51,604 bases of DNA, from contig CAMDFO010000031.1 in NCBI GenBank assembly GCA_945897515.1, positions 1 through 51,604 of the forward strand, written 5' to 3'. The notes beneath the pieces were generated by a model. The model was not told where the DNA came from. It saw nothing but the letters and a program-made list of their open reading frames with translations, and ran no database searches. This DNA comes from Rhodoplanes serenus (GTDB lineage Bacteria > Pseudomonadota > Alphaproteobacteria > Rhizobiales > Xanthobacteraceae). The position numbers and the translations under genes were made by a program. Positions 8,642 to 18,637 of this stretch are shown here, one piece after another (position 1 is the first letter of the stretch; every line of letters begins with the position of its first letter).

Positions 8642-9814
8642 ATGACCACCACGACGCCCGGCGTGCGGCCGGCCATCCCGCACTTCTCGTCCGGCCCCTG
8701 CGCCAAGCGCCCCGGCTGGAGCCTCCAAGCCCTCACCGACGCTGTCCTCGGCCGCTCGCACCGCTCCAAGAGCGGTAAGGCGAAGCTCAAGCGCGCCATC
8801 GACCTGACCGCCGAGATTCTCGGTGTGCCGGCAGGCTATCGAGTCGGCATCGTGCCGGCCTCCGATACCGGCGCGGTCGAGATGGCGCTGTGGTCGCTGC
8901 TCGGTCCGCGCCCCGTCACCATGCTGGCCTGGGAATCCTTCGGCGAAGGCTGGATCGGCGACGTCCAGAAAGAATTGAAGCTGAAGGACGTGACGGTGCT
9001 CAAGGCGCCGTACGGCCAGCTTCCCGATCTCTCCAAGGTCGATCCCAAGACCGACGTGGTGTTCACCTGGAACGGCACCACCTCCGGCGTGCGGGTTCCG
9101 AACGCCGACTGGATTGCCGCCGATCGGGAGGGTCTGACGATCTGCGACGCCACGTCGGCTGCGTTCGCGCAGCCGCTCGACTTTGCCAAGCTCGATGTCG
9201 TGACCTTCTCCTGGCAGAAGGCGCTCGGCGGCGAAGCCGCGCACGGCATGATCGTGCTGTCGCCGCGTGCGGTCGAACGGCTCGAAAGCCACACGCCGGC
9301 CTGGCCGCTGCCGAAGATCTTCCGCATGACCAAGGGCGGCAAGATCAATGAGGACATCTTCGAAGGCGGCACCATCAACACGCCGTCGATGCTGTGCGTC
9401 GAGGATTATCTCGACACGCTCGACTGGGCGAAGTCGATCGGCGGGTTGAAGGCGCTGTTCGCGCGCGCCGACAGCAACGCCAAGGCGGTGGCCGACTGGG
9501 TCGCGCACACGCCCTGGATCGCGCATCTCGCCGACGATCCGGCGCTGCGCTCCAACACCTCGGTGTGCCTCAAGGTCGTCGATCCCGCGGTGCTCAAGCT
9601 TGCCCCCGACGCGCAGGCCAAGTTCGTCAAGGGCATCGCCGCCGCGCTCGAGAAGGAGGGCGTCGCCTACGACATCGACGCCTATCGCGACGCACCGTCG
9701 GGCTTGCGCATCTGGTGCGGCGCGACCGTCGAGCGCTCGGATGTCGACGCGCTCACGCTCTGGCTCGACTGGGCCTACGCCAAGGCCAAGGACGCGCTGC
9801 CGAAGGCAGCGTGA
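8642..9814 (+). CDS. serC: Phosphoserine aminotransferase
   Basis: A 390-residue PLP enzyme that transaminates 3-phosphohydroxypyruvate to phosphoserine, the second step of serine biosynthesis (also 4-phospho-hydroxythreonine for pyridoxal phosphate). The PLP Schiff-base lysine is Lys193 in [10 protein letters not shown]; the upstream ICDATSAAF segment carries the PLP-binding Asp. It begins with the class-typical [14 protein letters not shown] and has the long form found in alphaproteobacteria and some archaea, not the E. coli form. The start at 8642 follows GGAAGGAT; the earlier in-frame ATG at 8558 would read through the structured leader. serA follows after 164 bases that contain a palindromic repeat. 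Confidence 0.96.
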   Translation: MTTTTPGVRPAIPHFSSGPCAKRPGWSLQALTDAVLGRSHRSKSGKAKLKRAIDLTAEILGVPAGYRVGIVPASDTGAVEMALWSLLGPRPVTMLAWESFGEGWIGDVQKELKLKDVTVLKAPYGQLPDLSKVDPKTDVVFTWNGTTSGVRVPNADWIAADREGLTICDATSAAFAQPLDFAKLDVVTFSWQKALGGEAAHGMIVLSPRAVERLESHTPAWPLPKIFRMTKGGKINEDIFEGGTINTPSMLCVEDYLDTLDWAKSIGGLKALFARADSNAKAVADWVAHTPWIAHLADDPALRSNTSVCLKVVDPAVLKLAPDAQAKFVKGIAAALEKEGVAYDIDAYRDAPSGLRIWCGATVERSDVDALTLWLDWAYAKAKDALPKAA

Positions 9815-9864
9815 CAGCATTCATTTCGCGAGCGTTGTTACCGCGCTCGCGCGAAATCCTCCGC

Positions 9865-9934
9865 TGTCATGGCCGGGCTTGACCCGGCCATCCATCAAAG
9901 CAGATGGACCCGCGGGTCAAGCCCGCGGGTGACA
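9865..9934. repeat. GGCCGGG-type intergenic palindromic element
   Basis: TGTCATGGCCGGGCTTGACC opens the element and GGTCAAGCCCGCGGGTGACA closes it, giving two hairpins in mirror arrangement. It lies inside the serC-serA gap and so would be part of the shared message. Confidence 0.8.
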
Positions 9935-9978
9935 ACCTGAAAATGGTGCGACAGCACAAGTTCGATCGGATCGATATC

Positions 9979-11565
9979 ATGGCTCCCAAGGTTCTCATCT
10001 CCGACGCTCTCTCGCCCGCGGCCGTGCAGATCTTCAAGGATCGCGGCATCGAGGTCGATTTCCAGCCCAACCTCGGCAAGGACAAGGACAAGCTCGCCGA
10101 GATCGTCGGCAACTACGACGGCCTCGCGATCCGATCCGCCACCAAGGTGTCGCCGAAGATTCTCGAACGGGCGACCAACCTGAAGGTGATCGGCCGCGCT
10201 GGCATCGGCGTCGACAACGTCGACATCCCGGCGGCGACGGCCAAGGGCATCATCGTGATGAACACGCCCTTCGGCAATTCCATCACCACCGCCGAGCACG
10301 CGATCTCGCTGATGCTGGCGCTGGCGCGGCAAATCCCGGAAGCCGACACGTCGACGCGCGCCGGAAAGTGGGAAAAGAACAAGTTCATGGGCGTCGAGAT
10401 TTTCGGCAAGACGCTCGGCGTGATCGGCTGCGGCAATATCGGCTCGATCGTCGCCGACCGCGCCGTGGGTCTGCGGATGAAAGTGATCGCCTACGATCCG
10501 TTCCTGTCGCCGGAGCGTGCGATGGACCTCGGCGTCGAGAAGGTCGAGCTCGACGAACTGTTCCGGCGCGCCGATTTCGTCACGCTGCACACGCCGCTGA
10601 CCGACAAGACCAGGAATATCGTCGATGCCGCGGCGCTCAGGCAGATGAAGAAGGGCGTGCGCATCGTCAATTGCGCGCGTGGGGGCTTGGTGGATGAAAC
10701 CGCGTTGTACGACGCGTTGAAATCCGGTCACGTCGCGGGCGCCGCATTCGACGTGTTCGTCGAGGAGCCGGCGACCAACAATCCGCTGTTCACCCTGCCG
10801 AACGTGGTCTGCACGCCGCATCTTGGCGCCGCCACCTCTGAGGCGCAGGAGAATGTCGCGCTGCAGGTTGCCGAGCAGATGTCGGACTATCTGCTGCGGG
10901 GCGCGATCTCCAATGCCGTCAACTTCCCCTCGATCACCGCCGAGGAAGCACCGCGGCTCAAGCCGTTCATTGCACTCGCCGAGCGGCTCGGCTCGTTTGC
11001 CGGGCAACTGAACGAGGGCGGCATCAGCAAGCTGCAGATCACCTACGAGGGTGCGGTCGCGCAGATGAAGACCAAGGCGCTGACGTCGGCGGCGGTCGCG
11101 GGCTTCCTGCGGCCGATGCTGCAGGACGTCAACGTGGTGTCCGCGCCGATCGTCGCCAAGGAGCGCGGCATCGTGATCGAGGAAACCACGCGCGAGGCCG
11201 AGGGCGACTACGACAGCCTGATCACGGTGACGGTGGTGACGCCGCAGCAGACCCGCTGGGTGTCGGGCACGGTGTTCGCCGACGGCCGGCCGCGCATCGT
11301 CAACATCAAGGGCATCCGCATGGATGCGGAGTTCGGTCCGTCGATGATCTACATCACCAACCTCGACAAGCCGGGCTTCATCGGAAAATTCTCGGGAACG
11401 CTCGGGGAAGCCGGCATCAACATCGCCACCTTCCACGTCGGCCGCGAGGCTCCAGGAGGCAATGCGATCGCGCTGATCGAGATCGACGGTGATCTTCCGG
11501 AAGACGTTCTGGCCAAGGTGCGCGCTCTGCCGCAGGTGCAGCAAGCCAAACCGCTGAAGTTCTGA
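9979..11565 (+). CDS. serA: D-3-phosphoglycerate dehydrogenase
   Basis: A 528-residue long-form enzyme that oxidises 3-phosphoglycerate to 3-phosphohydroxypyruvate with NAD, the first step of serine biosynthesis. The Rossmann signature is GVIGCGNIGSIVADRA. Catalytic residues sit in NCARGG (Arg), in the acidic strand before EEPATN (Glu) and in CTPHLGAAT (His). After residue about 320 comes the intervening domain of long-form enzymes and then a C-terminal ACT domain (MIYITNLDKPGFIGKFSGTL), which in relatives mediates serine feedback inhibition. The start MAPKVLISD at 9979 is preferred because the upstream in-frame sequence from 9904 is the palindromic repeat. It works with SerC encoded just upstream. 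Confidence 0.97.
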   Translation: MAPKVLISDALSPAAVQIFKDRGIEVDFQPNLGKDKDKLAEIVGNYDGLAIRSATKVSPKILERATNLKVIGRAGIGVDNVDIPAATAKGIIVMNTPFGNSITTAEHAISLMLALARQIPEADTSTRAGKWEKNKFMGVEIFGKTLGVIGCGNIGSIVADRAVGLRMKVIAYDPFLSPERAMDLGVEKVELDELFRRADFVTLHTPLTDKTRNIVDAAALRQMKKGVRIVNCARGGLVDETALYDALKSGHVAGAAFDVFVEEPATNNPLFTLPNVVCTPHLGAATSEAQENVALQVAEQMSDYLLRGAISNAVNFPSITAEEAPRLKPFIALAERLGSFAGQLNEGGISKLQITYEGAVAQMKTKALTSAAVAGFLRPMLQDVNVVSAPIVAKERGIVIEETTREAEGDYDSLITVTVVTPQQTRWVSGTVFADGRPRIVNIKGIRMDAEFGPSMIYITNLDKPGFIGKFSGTLGEAGINIATFHVGREAPGGNAIALIEIDGDLPEDVLAKVRALPQVQQAKPLKF

Positions 11566-11579
11566 AGCGAGGGTCCCTC

Positions 11580-11837
11580 ATGCCTCGTTACTTCTTCAAC
11601 ACTCGTATGGGCGATGATGTGATCCCCGACGTCGAGGGCGAGGAGCTTCGCGACGCCGATCAGGCTTGGCAGGTCGCCAAAGCCATGATCGTGGATCTTC
11701 TGGCGGATCAGGGCGAGCAACCGAACCTGTTGACGGCTGCCCTGGTGGTCACGGACCAAAAGGGCGAGGTTGTGCTGGAGTTTCCGTTTGCGGAGGCGTT
11801 GATCGAGGACCCAGAGAGCCCGTCGACCATGCATTAG
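11580..11837 (+). CDS. DUF6894-type small protein
   Basis: An 85-residue protein starting MPRYFFNTRMGDDVIPDVEG, the pattern of a small family common in rhizobia (DUF6894) whose function is unknown. It has an amphipathic helix (AWQVAKAMIVDLLADQ) followed by a predicted strand (ALVVTDQKGEVVLEFPF), with no signal peptide or membrane segment. GCGAGGG precedes the ATG. It begins 14 bases after the serA stop, so it may ride on the serA message. Confidence 0.75.
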   Translation: MPRYFFNTRMGDDVIPDVEGEELRDADQAWQVAKAMIVDLLADQGEQPNLLTAALVVTDQKGEVVLEFPFAEALIEDPESPSTMH

Positions 11838-11894
11838 CTCGGTCAACGACCGAGAGCGACTCTGCAAGCTCTGATAAATCCGTGTAAGGAAAAG

Positions 11895-12155
11895 ATGATG
11901 GCCAGCGCCGACAAGACAGCCAAACCGAGTCCGGCTCCAAAAAAGGAGCCCGCGCCGAAAGCTGAGAGCACGCCAACTGCAGTTACACCCAAGGCTGAGA
12001 GCACGCCAACTGCAGCTTCACCCAAGGCTGAGAGCAGCGATGCCGCTCCCGCCGCGCCATCCTCCAAATATAGCAGAGGCGAAGGCCAGAAGCCGGTTAC
12101 GCAGGCTTACAAGGATAACTGGAACGCGATCTACGGGAAAAAGAAAAAGCGATAG
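11895..12155 (+). CDS. Ala/Pro/Lys-rich small protein with an 11-residue tandem repeat
   Basis: An 86-residue basic, low-complexity protein. Its N-terminal half is built from the unit PKAESTPTA(V/A)(T/S), two full copies and a partial third. Its C-terminal half is more conserved in appearance: SKYSRGEGQKPVTQAYKDNW followed by NAIYGKKKKR. AAGGAAA precedes tandem ATG codons at 11895 and 11898. I do not recognise a family. The repetitive N-terminus is probably disordered, and the lysine-rich tail could bind nucleic acid, which is only a guess. Confidence 0.65.
   Translation: MMASADKTAKPSPAPKKEPAPKAESTPTAVTPKAESTPTAASPKAESSDAAPAAPSSKYSRGEGQKPVTQAYKDNWNAIYGKKKKR
11955..12035 (+). repeat. 33-bp in-frame tandem repeat
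   Basis: Units at 11955-11987 and 11988-12020 and a partial unit at 12021-12035 share GCTGAGAGCACGCCAACTGC. The near-identity at DNA level, third positions included, points to recent expansion by slippage or recombination. Confidence 0.9.
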
Positions 12156-12237
12156 TTCGAGCATGGACCGCTGAGGCCCGGCACGTGCCGCGAGCGACTC
12201 TTCGGCTGAATGCTCTCCGGCTGTTGAAAGGCCGATC

Positions 12238-12918
12238 ATGATTCCCTGGTTGCTGCTCGATACGGCACCGGTGCCGGGCGGCGGCGAATTGCGCCTGATG
12301 CGACGCGGCGCCGAATTCTCGATCCGATTGGGTCACAACGAACTGATGAACAGCCGTCTCGGCGGATCCGAGGAGGCGCTCGCTACAATGGCTTGTGAGA
12401 GGATTCGATCCCGGGAGGCCCCAAGCATATTGATCGGCGGATTGGGCATGGGCTTCACGCTTCGTGCCGCGATGGCCGCGCTCGGAAGCGATGCCCGGAT
12501 CGTTGTCGCCGAACTGGTGCCTGCCGTCTTGGCATGGGCTCGGGGCTCGATGGCGGAGGTCTTCGGGAAGAGCCTTGCCGATTCGCGCGTCAGCGTCCGC
12601 GAGGCGGATGTCAGCGATCTGATACGGTCCGGCCGATCCGCCTTCGATGCGATCCTGCTCGATGTCGACAATGGTCCGGAAGGCCTAAGTCGAAAGGCCA
12701 ACGATGCGCTTTATGACCTGAAGGGGCTGGCTGCCGCGCGCACGGCGTTGCGGGCCGGTGGCGTGTTGGCCGTGTGGTCATCGGCGCAGAATCCGAGTTT
12801 CGCCCAGCGACTTCGCAGGACCGGATTTGACGTGGACGAAGTCAAGGTGCGCGCCAACGGCTCACGTGGCGGCGCAAGGCACGTCATCTGGATCGCAACC
12901 CACGCAGAAGCATCTTGA
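12238..12918 (+). CDS. Spermidine-synthase-like SAM-binding protein
   Basis: A 226-residue protein with a Rossmann methyltransferase fold of the spermidine synthase type. The first nucleotide loop is ILIGGLGMGFTLRAAM at about residues 64-79, and the acidic strand end VVAELVPAVLAWAR would bind the SAM or dcSAM ribose. The LLDVDNGPEG motif occupies the position of the catalytic DTxDP segment of polyamine aminopropyltransferases. It lacks the N-terminal beta-strand domain of true SpeE, so substrate and reaction are unclear. GAAAGG lies 7 bases before the ATG. The neighbours, small proteins upstream and purA downstream, do not suggest a pathway. Confidence 0.75.
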   Translation: MIPWLLLDTAPVPGGGELRLMRRGAEFSIRLGHNELMNSRLGGSEEALATMACERIRSREAPSILIGGLGMGFTLRAAMAALGSDARIVVAELVPAVLAWARGSMAEVFGKSLADSRVSVREADVSDLIRSGRSAFDAILLDVDNGPEGLSRKANDALYDLKGLAAARTALRAGGVLAVWSSAQNPSFAQRLRRTGFDVDEVKVRANGSRGGARHVIWIATHAEAS

Positions 12919-12995
12919 TGCCAGCCGTGAACCTCCATGACCGGACGCCAGGCGGATAGCAACTGCCACGCCGCATCCGCCTCCCAACCGATTGA

Positions 12996-14435
<1,440 letters not shown>

Positions 14436-14470
14436 GCAGTTTTCGAGATAAGGTACAGACTTAAAACCAG

Positions 14471-15961
14471 ATGGCCGACTACCACCCGCTGATCGCCCGC
14501 GCCGTCGCCGGTCTCGACAAGAACACCGGCGAGAACCGGCGTGCGCTCTACGAGCGGGCCCGCACTGCCCTCGTGGCGCAGTTGCGCGGGGTCCAGCCGC
14601 CGCTGGACGAGGCCGAAATCACCCGCGAGCGCCTGGCGCTCGAGGAGGCGATCCGCAAGATCGAGGCCGAATCGGCGCGTCAGGCCCGCGAGGCCCAGCG
14701 CCCGCCGCCGCCCAAGCGTCCGGAGCCGCCGCGCCGCGAAGAACCGGTCCAGGCCGAGCCGCCCCTGGCCCGCGAACCGCCGCCGCCACGGCCAGCAGAG
14801 CGCCCGCGGCCGGAAACGTCGCTGTCCGACGAGGCCATGAAAGGCTTCCGCGATGTGGTCGGTGAACCGACCCCGCCCGCGCCCGTAGCCCGCAGCCAAG
14901 AGGCGCCGGTTTTCCCGCCTCCGGCCTCGCGTCCGTCGGAGCAGCAGCCGTCATCGCGTGACTCCGATCGGTCCGAGTCAGGTGCCGAACCAAGACCCGA
15001 CTCGCGACCCGAACCAAGATCCGACCCCCGCGGCCCGCGGGAAAACCTCTGGGCGCTGCCGCTCGAAAGCCCAGCGCCCCCGCTCCCGCCGCCGGCTGCG
15101 CCGGTCGATTTCGACGAGCGTCCCGCCGTCCGTTCGCGCCCGCGTCCGCAGGGGCCGCCGTCACCGGTGGTGGAGCCGATGCCCGCGCGCTCCTATGGCG
15201 GGCTGATCCGCATCGCGATCGTACTTGCCGTCATCGCGGGTCTCGGCGGTCTGGCCTGGTGGCAGCGCGACGCCATCGGCGGCGCAGCGTCAAGCCTGAT
15301 GGCGACGATGCGCGGGACCAGCACGCCGCTGCCGGTCGATGTCGCCCAGCCGGCGCGGCCCAAGATCACCGACCGCGTCGGCCAGCCCGGCATCGCGCCG
15401 CAGCCCGGAAGCACGGCCGCTGTGGCGCAGCGCGTCGTGCTGTACGAGGAGGATCCCGACGATCCGCAGGGCAAGCGGCTGGTCGGCTCGGCGATCTGGC
15501 GCACCGAGATGCTGCCGGCGGCGCCCGGGCGTCCGTCCGAGCTGGCGGTGCGCGCCGACGTCGATATTCCCGATCGCAAGATGACCATGACATGGTCGCT
15601 TCGCCGCAACAGCGATCCGGCGCTGCCGGCGAGTCATACCATCGAGATCATGTTCAACCTGCCGCCGGATACGCCCTCGGGCGGCGTGCAGAACGTGCCC
15701 GGCGTGCTGATGAAGCAGGCCGAGCAGACTCGCGGCGTGCCGCTCGCCGGTCTCGCCGTGAAGGTGACGCCCGGCTTCTTCCTGATCGGCCTGTCGTCGC
15801 TGGAGACCGACATGCAGCGCAACATCGGGTTGCTCAAGGAGCGCTCCTGGTTCGACGTGCCGATCGTCTACAACAACAACCGCCGCGCCATCCTCGCGAT
15901 GGAGAAGGGCACGCCCGGCGAGCGCGTGTTCAACGAGGCGTTCGCGGCGTGGCAGCAGTAG
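14471..15961 (+). CDS. Membrane-anchored protein with disordered Pro-rich cytoplasmic half
   Basis: A 496-residue protein of a type conserved among rhizobia but without known function. Residues 1-75 are helical and charged (MADYHPLIARAVAGLDKNTG). Residues 76-240 are Pro/Arg/Glu-rich and disordered. One membrane segment lies at about 244-264 (IRIAIVLAVIAGLGGLAWW). Residues 320-496 form a globular domain that by topology should be periplasmic, containing YEEDPDDPQGKRLVG, MTMTWSLRRN and HTIEIMFNLPPDTPSGGVQN. No catalytic motif is evident. It starts 35 bases after purA and ends before a palindromic element. Confidence 0.75.
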   Translation: MADYHPLIARAVAGLDKNTGENRRALYERARTALVAQLRGVQPPLDEAEITRERLALEEAIRKIEAESARQAREAQRPPPPKRPEPPRREEPVQAEPPLAREPPPPRPAERPRPETSLSDEAMKGFRDVVGEPTPPAPVARSQEAPVFPPPASRPSEQQPSSRDSDRSESGAEPRPDSRPEPRSDPRGPRENLWALPLESPAPPLPPPAAPVDFDERPAVRSRPRPQGPPSPVVEPMPARSYGGLIRIAIVLAVIAGLGGLAWWQRDAIGGAASSLMATMRGTSTPLPVDVAQPARPKITDRVGQPGIAPQPGSTAAVAQRVVLYEEDPDDPQGKRLVGSAIWRTEMLPAAPGRPSELAVRADVDIPDRKMTMTWSLRRNSDPALPASHTIEIMFNLPPDTPSGGVQNVPGVLMKQAEQTRGVPLAGLAVKVTPGFFLIGLSSLETDMQRNIGLLKERSWFDVPIVYNNNRRAILAMEKGTPGERVFNEAFAAWQQ

Positions 15962-15986
15962 CTTGGCGCACTCACGCACACTCCGC

Positions 15987-16100
15987 TGTCATGCCCGGGC
16001 TTGACCCGGGCATCCATGACATGGTGCAGCGACCAACAATCGTACTAGCAGCGCTCGACGACGGACCGTATGGATTGCCGGGTCAAGCCCGGCAATGACA
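15987..16100. repeat. GGCCGGG-type intergenic palindromic element (long form)
   Basis: TGTCATGCCCGGGCTTGACC opens it and GGGTCAAGCCCGGCAATGACA closes it, with a spacer of about 45 bases, longer than in the other copies. It lies between convergent genes. Confidence 0.8.
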
Positions 16101-16127
16101 GGGAGGGGGCGGTACTCGTCGCCCTAG

Positions 16128-16163
16128 ATCCCGGGTTCGCTCGCTGCGCTCGCGCCCCGGGAT
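16128..16163. terminator. Bidirectional palindrome between convergent genes
   Basis: ATCCCGGG and CCCGGGAT flank an inner GCTCGC..GCGAGC-like palindrome, and a second small hairpin (TGACCGC/GCGGTCA) overlaps the end of the gene at 16177. Position between convergent genes suggests a shared transcript end; there is no U-run. Confidence 0.4.
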
Positions 16164-16176
16164 GACCGCTTCGCGG

Positions 16177-17154
16177 TCACTTCGGCTTCATTCCTGCGTT
16201 TTCGATCACGCCGGCCCACATCGTCACTTCCACGGCGACGTCGCGCTGGAACTGCGCGCCGGGAATGCTGGTCGGCTCGAAGCCGAGCTCGCTGAGCTTG
16301 ACCTTGATATCCGGCATCGCCGCCACCTTGAGCACCGCGTCGCTCAGCTTGTCGGCGATCGCCTTCGGCGTCTTCACCGGCACGAAGAAGGCGGTCCACA
16401 CCGTCGACGAAATGCTCGGATAGCCGGCCTCGATCGCGGTCGGCACGTCGGGCAGCGCCGCCGAGCGCTGCGGTGTCGTCACCGCGATGCCCTTGAGCTT
16501 GCCGGCCTTCACCAGCGGCACGGCCGGCGGCAACGTCAGCACCGACACCTCGACCTGGTTCGACATCGCCGCAGTCAGCGCCTGTGCGGCGCCGGGGAAC
16601 GGCACGTGCGTCATCTTCACCTTGGCGATCGTGGTCGTCAGGTGTTCGAACAGGAGCTGCGGCACAGAGCCGATGCCGGGGGAGGCATAGTTCAGCGACC
16701 GCTGGCCGGCGAGCGCGATCAGTTCTTTCAGCGAACTGACCTTGAGATCGGGCGGGGTGACCACGATGTTGGCCTGTGGCGCGACGCTCGCGACCGCCAG
16801 CAGGTCGCGCTCGATGCTGAGCCCGGGCGTCGCGTTCATCAGTTGCGCGATGATCATCGAGTTGGAAGCGATCAGCACCGAGTAGCCGTCCGGCTCCATG
16901 GCTGCGACCGCACGCCCGGCGATCAGGCCCGACGCGCCGCCGCGGTTCTCCACCACCACCGGCTGGCCGAGAATCGGGCTTAGCTTGTCGGCGAACAGCC
17001 GCGCCACCGCGTCGATGCCGCCGCCCGGCGGGAAGCTGACGTACAGCCGCACCGCGCGCGTCGGATAGTCCTGCGCCGCTGCGGGCGCCAACGTTGCCGC
17101 GAGCGCCGAAAGCGCAAATGCCGCGAACGCCAGCCGCCTGATGGTTCTTGTCAT
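16177..17154 (-). CDS. Bug/TctC-family periplasmic substrate-binding protein
   Basis: A 325-residue precursor. The signal peptide covers about residues 1-27 (cleavage near APAAAQD). The mature start DYPTRAVRLYVSFPPGGGID is the classic Bug entry, followed by the ligand loop VVVENRGGASGLIAG and GYSVLIASNSMI. Family members bind small carboxylates or aromatic acids, and most lack a linked transporter; no TctA/TctB gene is visible here. AAAGGGGGACACG precedes the ATG. The LLM monooxygenase gene ends 24 bases upstream, so the two form an operon and the ligand may be the oxygenase substrate. Confidence 0.92.
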   Translation of the reverse strand: MTRTIRRLAFAAFALSALAATLAPAAAQDYPTRAVRLYVSFPPGGGIDAVARLFADKLSPILGQPVVVENRGGASGLIAGRAVAAMEPDGYSVLIASNSMIIAQLMNATPGLSIERDLLAVASVAPQANIVVTPPDLKVSSLKELIALAGQRSLNYASPGIGSVPQLLFEHLTTTIAKVKMTHVPFPGAAQALTAAMSNQVEVSVLTLPPAVPLVKAGKLKGIAVTTPQRSAALPDVPTAIEAGYPSISSTVWTAFFVPVKTPKAIADKLSDAVLKVAAMPDIKVKLSELGFEPTSIPGAQFQRDVAVEVTMWAGVIENAGMKPK

Positions 17155-17178
17155 CGTGTCCCCCTTTGAGCCAAAGCT

Positions 17179-18534
17179 CTAGACCGCCTTTTCCATCGTG
17201 CGCGCCGCGTTCCGGTTCAGCGGAAATGGCACGCCGAGATTCTCGCGCAGCGTCTTGCCCTCATACTCGGTGCGGAACAGCCCGCGCCGTTGCAGCTCCG
17301 GCACCACCAGATCGACGAAATCGACGATGCCGCCGGGTAGCGCGGCCGGCACGTAGTTGAAGCCGTCGGCCGCCTCGTTCTCGAACCACTCCTGCATTCC
17401 GTCGGCCACCTGCTGCGGCGTTCCGACCGCGACCCGGTGGCCGTTGCCGGCCGCGACCGCGAGGTAGAGCTGGCGGATCGTGAAATTGTTCCGCCGCGCC
17501 ATGTCGAGCATCAGCGCCGCGCGGCTGCGCATCCGCGGATTGATCTTGTCCTCCGGCACCGGGCCGTCGAGATCGTAGGCGGAGAGATCGCCGAGCGAGG
17601 CCGCGAGCTGGGCCAGGCCGACCTTCGGGTCGATCAGGTCTTGCAATTGTCCGTATTTGTCCTGCGCCTCCTGCTCGCTGCGGCCGACCACCGCCATGAT
17701 TCCGGGCATGACGTGCAGATGACTCGTGGGGCGTCCGTATTTCGCCATCCGGCCTTTAAGCGAGGCGTAATACTTCTGCGCGTTGGCGAGCGACGCTGCG
17801 GCCGAGAACGCCACGTCCGCGGTCGCGGCGCAAAGCTCCTGGCCCTGCTCGGACGCGCCGGCCTGCACGATCACCGGATAACCTTGCGGCGTGCGCGGAA
17901 TGTTGATCGGCCCGCGCACCGAAAAGTATTCGCCCTTGTGGTTGAGCACCCGCATCTTTGCCGGATCGAAGAACACGCCGGAGGCCTTGTCGCGCACCAG
18001 GGCGTCGTCGTCCCAGCAGTCCCACAGGCCGCGCACCACCTCGACGAACTCGGCGGCGCGGCCGTAGCGCTTGTCGTAGTCCGGCGTGGTCTCGTAGTGG
18101 AAATTCTGCGCCTCCATCGGCGTCACCGAGGTGACGACGTTCCAGCCGGCGCGGCCGCCGCTCAGGTGGTCGAGCGAGGCGAACTGCCGCGCCACATGGA
18201 ACGGTTCGCTGTAGGTGGTCGACAGCGTCGCCACCAGGCCGATGCGCTGCGTCACCATCGAGAGCGCCGACAGCAGTGTCAGCGGCTCGAACCGCGACGA
18301 ATTGGAAAAACGGCAGAGAGCGCCCGGCGGCTCGTCATATTCGCGGACGCCGACGGCGTCGGCCAGGAACACCATGTCGAGCTTGCCGCGCTCGGCGGTC
18401 TGCGCGACATGCACGGAATGGGCGATGTTCGGCGAACCGTCGGCCGGCACGTCCGGATGCCGCCACGCCGCGACGTGATAGCCCAGCCCGATCATGGACA
18501 CGCCGAGCTTCATCTGGCGCGGGAAAGGGGGCAT
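17179..18534 (-). CDS. LLM-class flavin-dependent monooxygenase (NtaA/SnaA/DszA family)
   Basis: A 451-residue FMNH2-dependent oxygenase with a luciferase-like TIM barrel. Family features are MKLGVSMIGLGYHVAAWRHP at the N-terminus, the DMVFLADA strand, LEPLTLLSAL-type segment (EPLTLLSALSMVTQRIGL), AGWNVVTS and the PVIVQAGASEQGQELCA loop. Relatives desulfurise or oxidise nitrilotriacetate, EDTA and thiophenes with a separate flavin reductase; none is encoded nearby, so a chromosomal reductase elsewhere would be needed. The start at 18534 is chosen over 18561 because GAGGAG lies 8 bases before it. Operon partner: the Bug binding protein downstream. Confidence 0.9.
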   Translation of the reverse strand: MPPFPRQMKLGVSMIGLGYHVAAWRHPDVPADGSPNIAHSVHVAQTAERGKLDMVFLADAVGVREYDEPPGALCRFSNSSRFEPLTLLSALSMVTQRIGLVATLSTTYSEPFHVARQFASLDHLSGGRAGWNVVTSVTPMEAQNFHYETTPDYDKRYGRAAEFVEVVRGLWDCWDDDALVRDKASGVFFDPAKMRVLNHKGEYFSVRGPINIPRTPQGYPVIVQAGASEQGQELCAATADVAFSAAASLANAQKYYASLKGRMAKYGRPTSHLHVMPGIMAVVGRSEQEAQDKYGQLQDLIDPKVGLAQLAASLGDLSAYDLDGPVPEDKINPRMRSRAALMLDMARRNNFTIRQLYLAVAAGNGHRVAVGTPQQVADGMQEWFENEAADGFNYVPAALPGGIVDFVDLVVPELQRRGLFRTEYEGKTLRENLGVPFPLNRNAARTMEKAV

Positions 18535-18599
18535 TCCGCAGTCTCCTCGCCGGTGGATCAAACCGGCGGGCCATCTTAGCGGCGGCCACGCGCTCGAAC

Positions 18600-18624
18600 A
18601 CCCTCTCCCTCGCGGGGGAGGGGT
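18600..18624 (-). terminator. Hairpin after the histidine kinase gene
   Basis: CCCTCTCCC pairs with GGGGGAGGG (one G-U type wobble) around TCGC, 14 bases beyond the kinase stop. Sequences of this form are also a common dispersed repeat, so the terminator role is tentative. Confidence 0.35.
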
Positions 18625-18637
18625 GCGGTCCGGTGCA

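Noticed and set aside
11955..12035. CRISPR-like short tandem repeats
   Set aside because: The repeats are contiguous, have no spacers, are in frame inside a coding sequence and number fewer than three.
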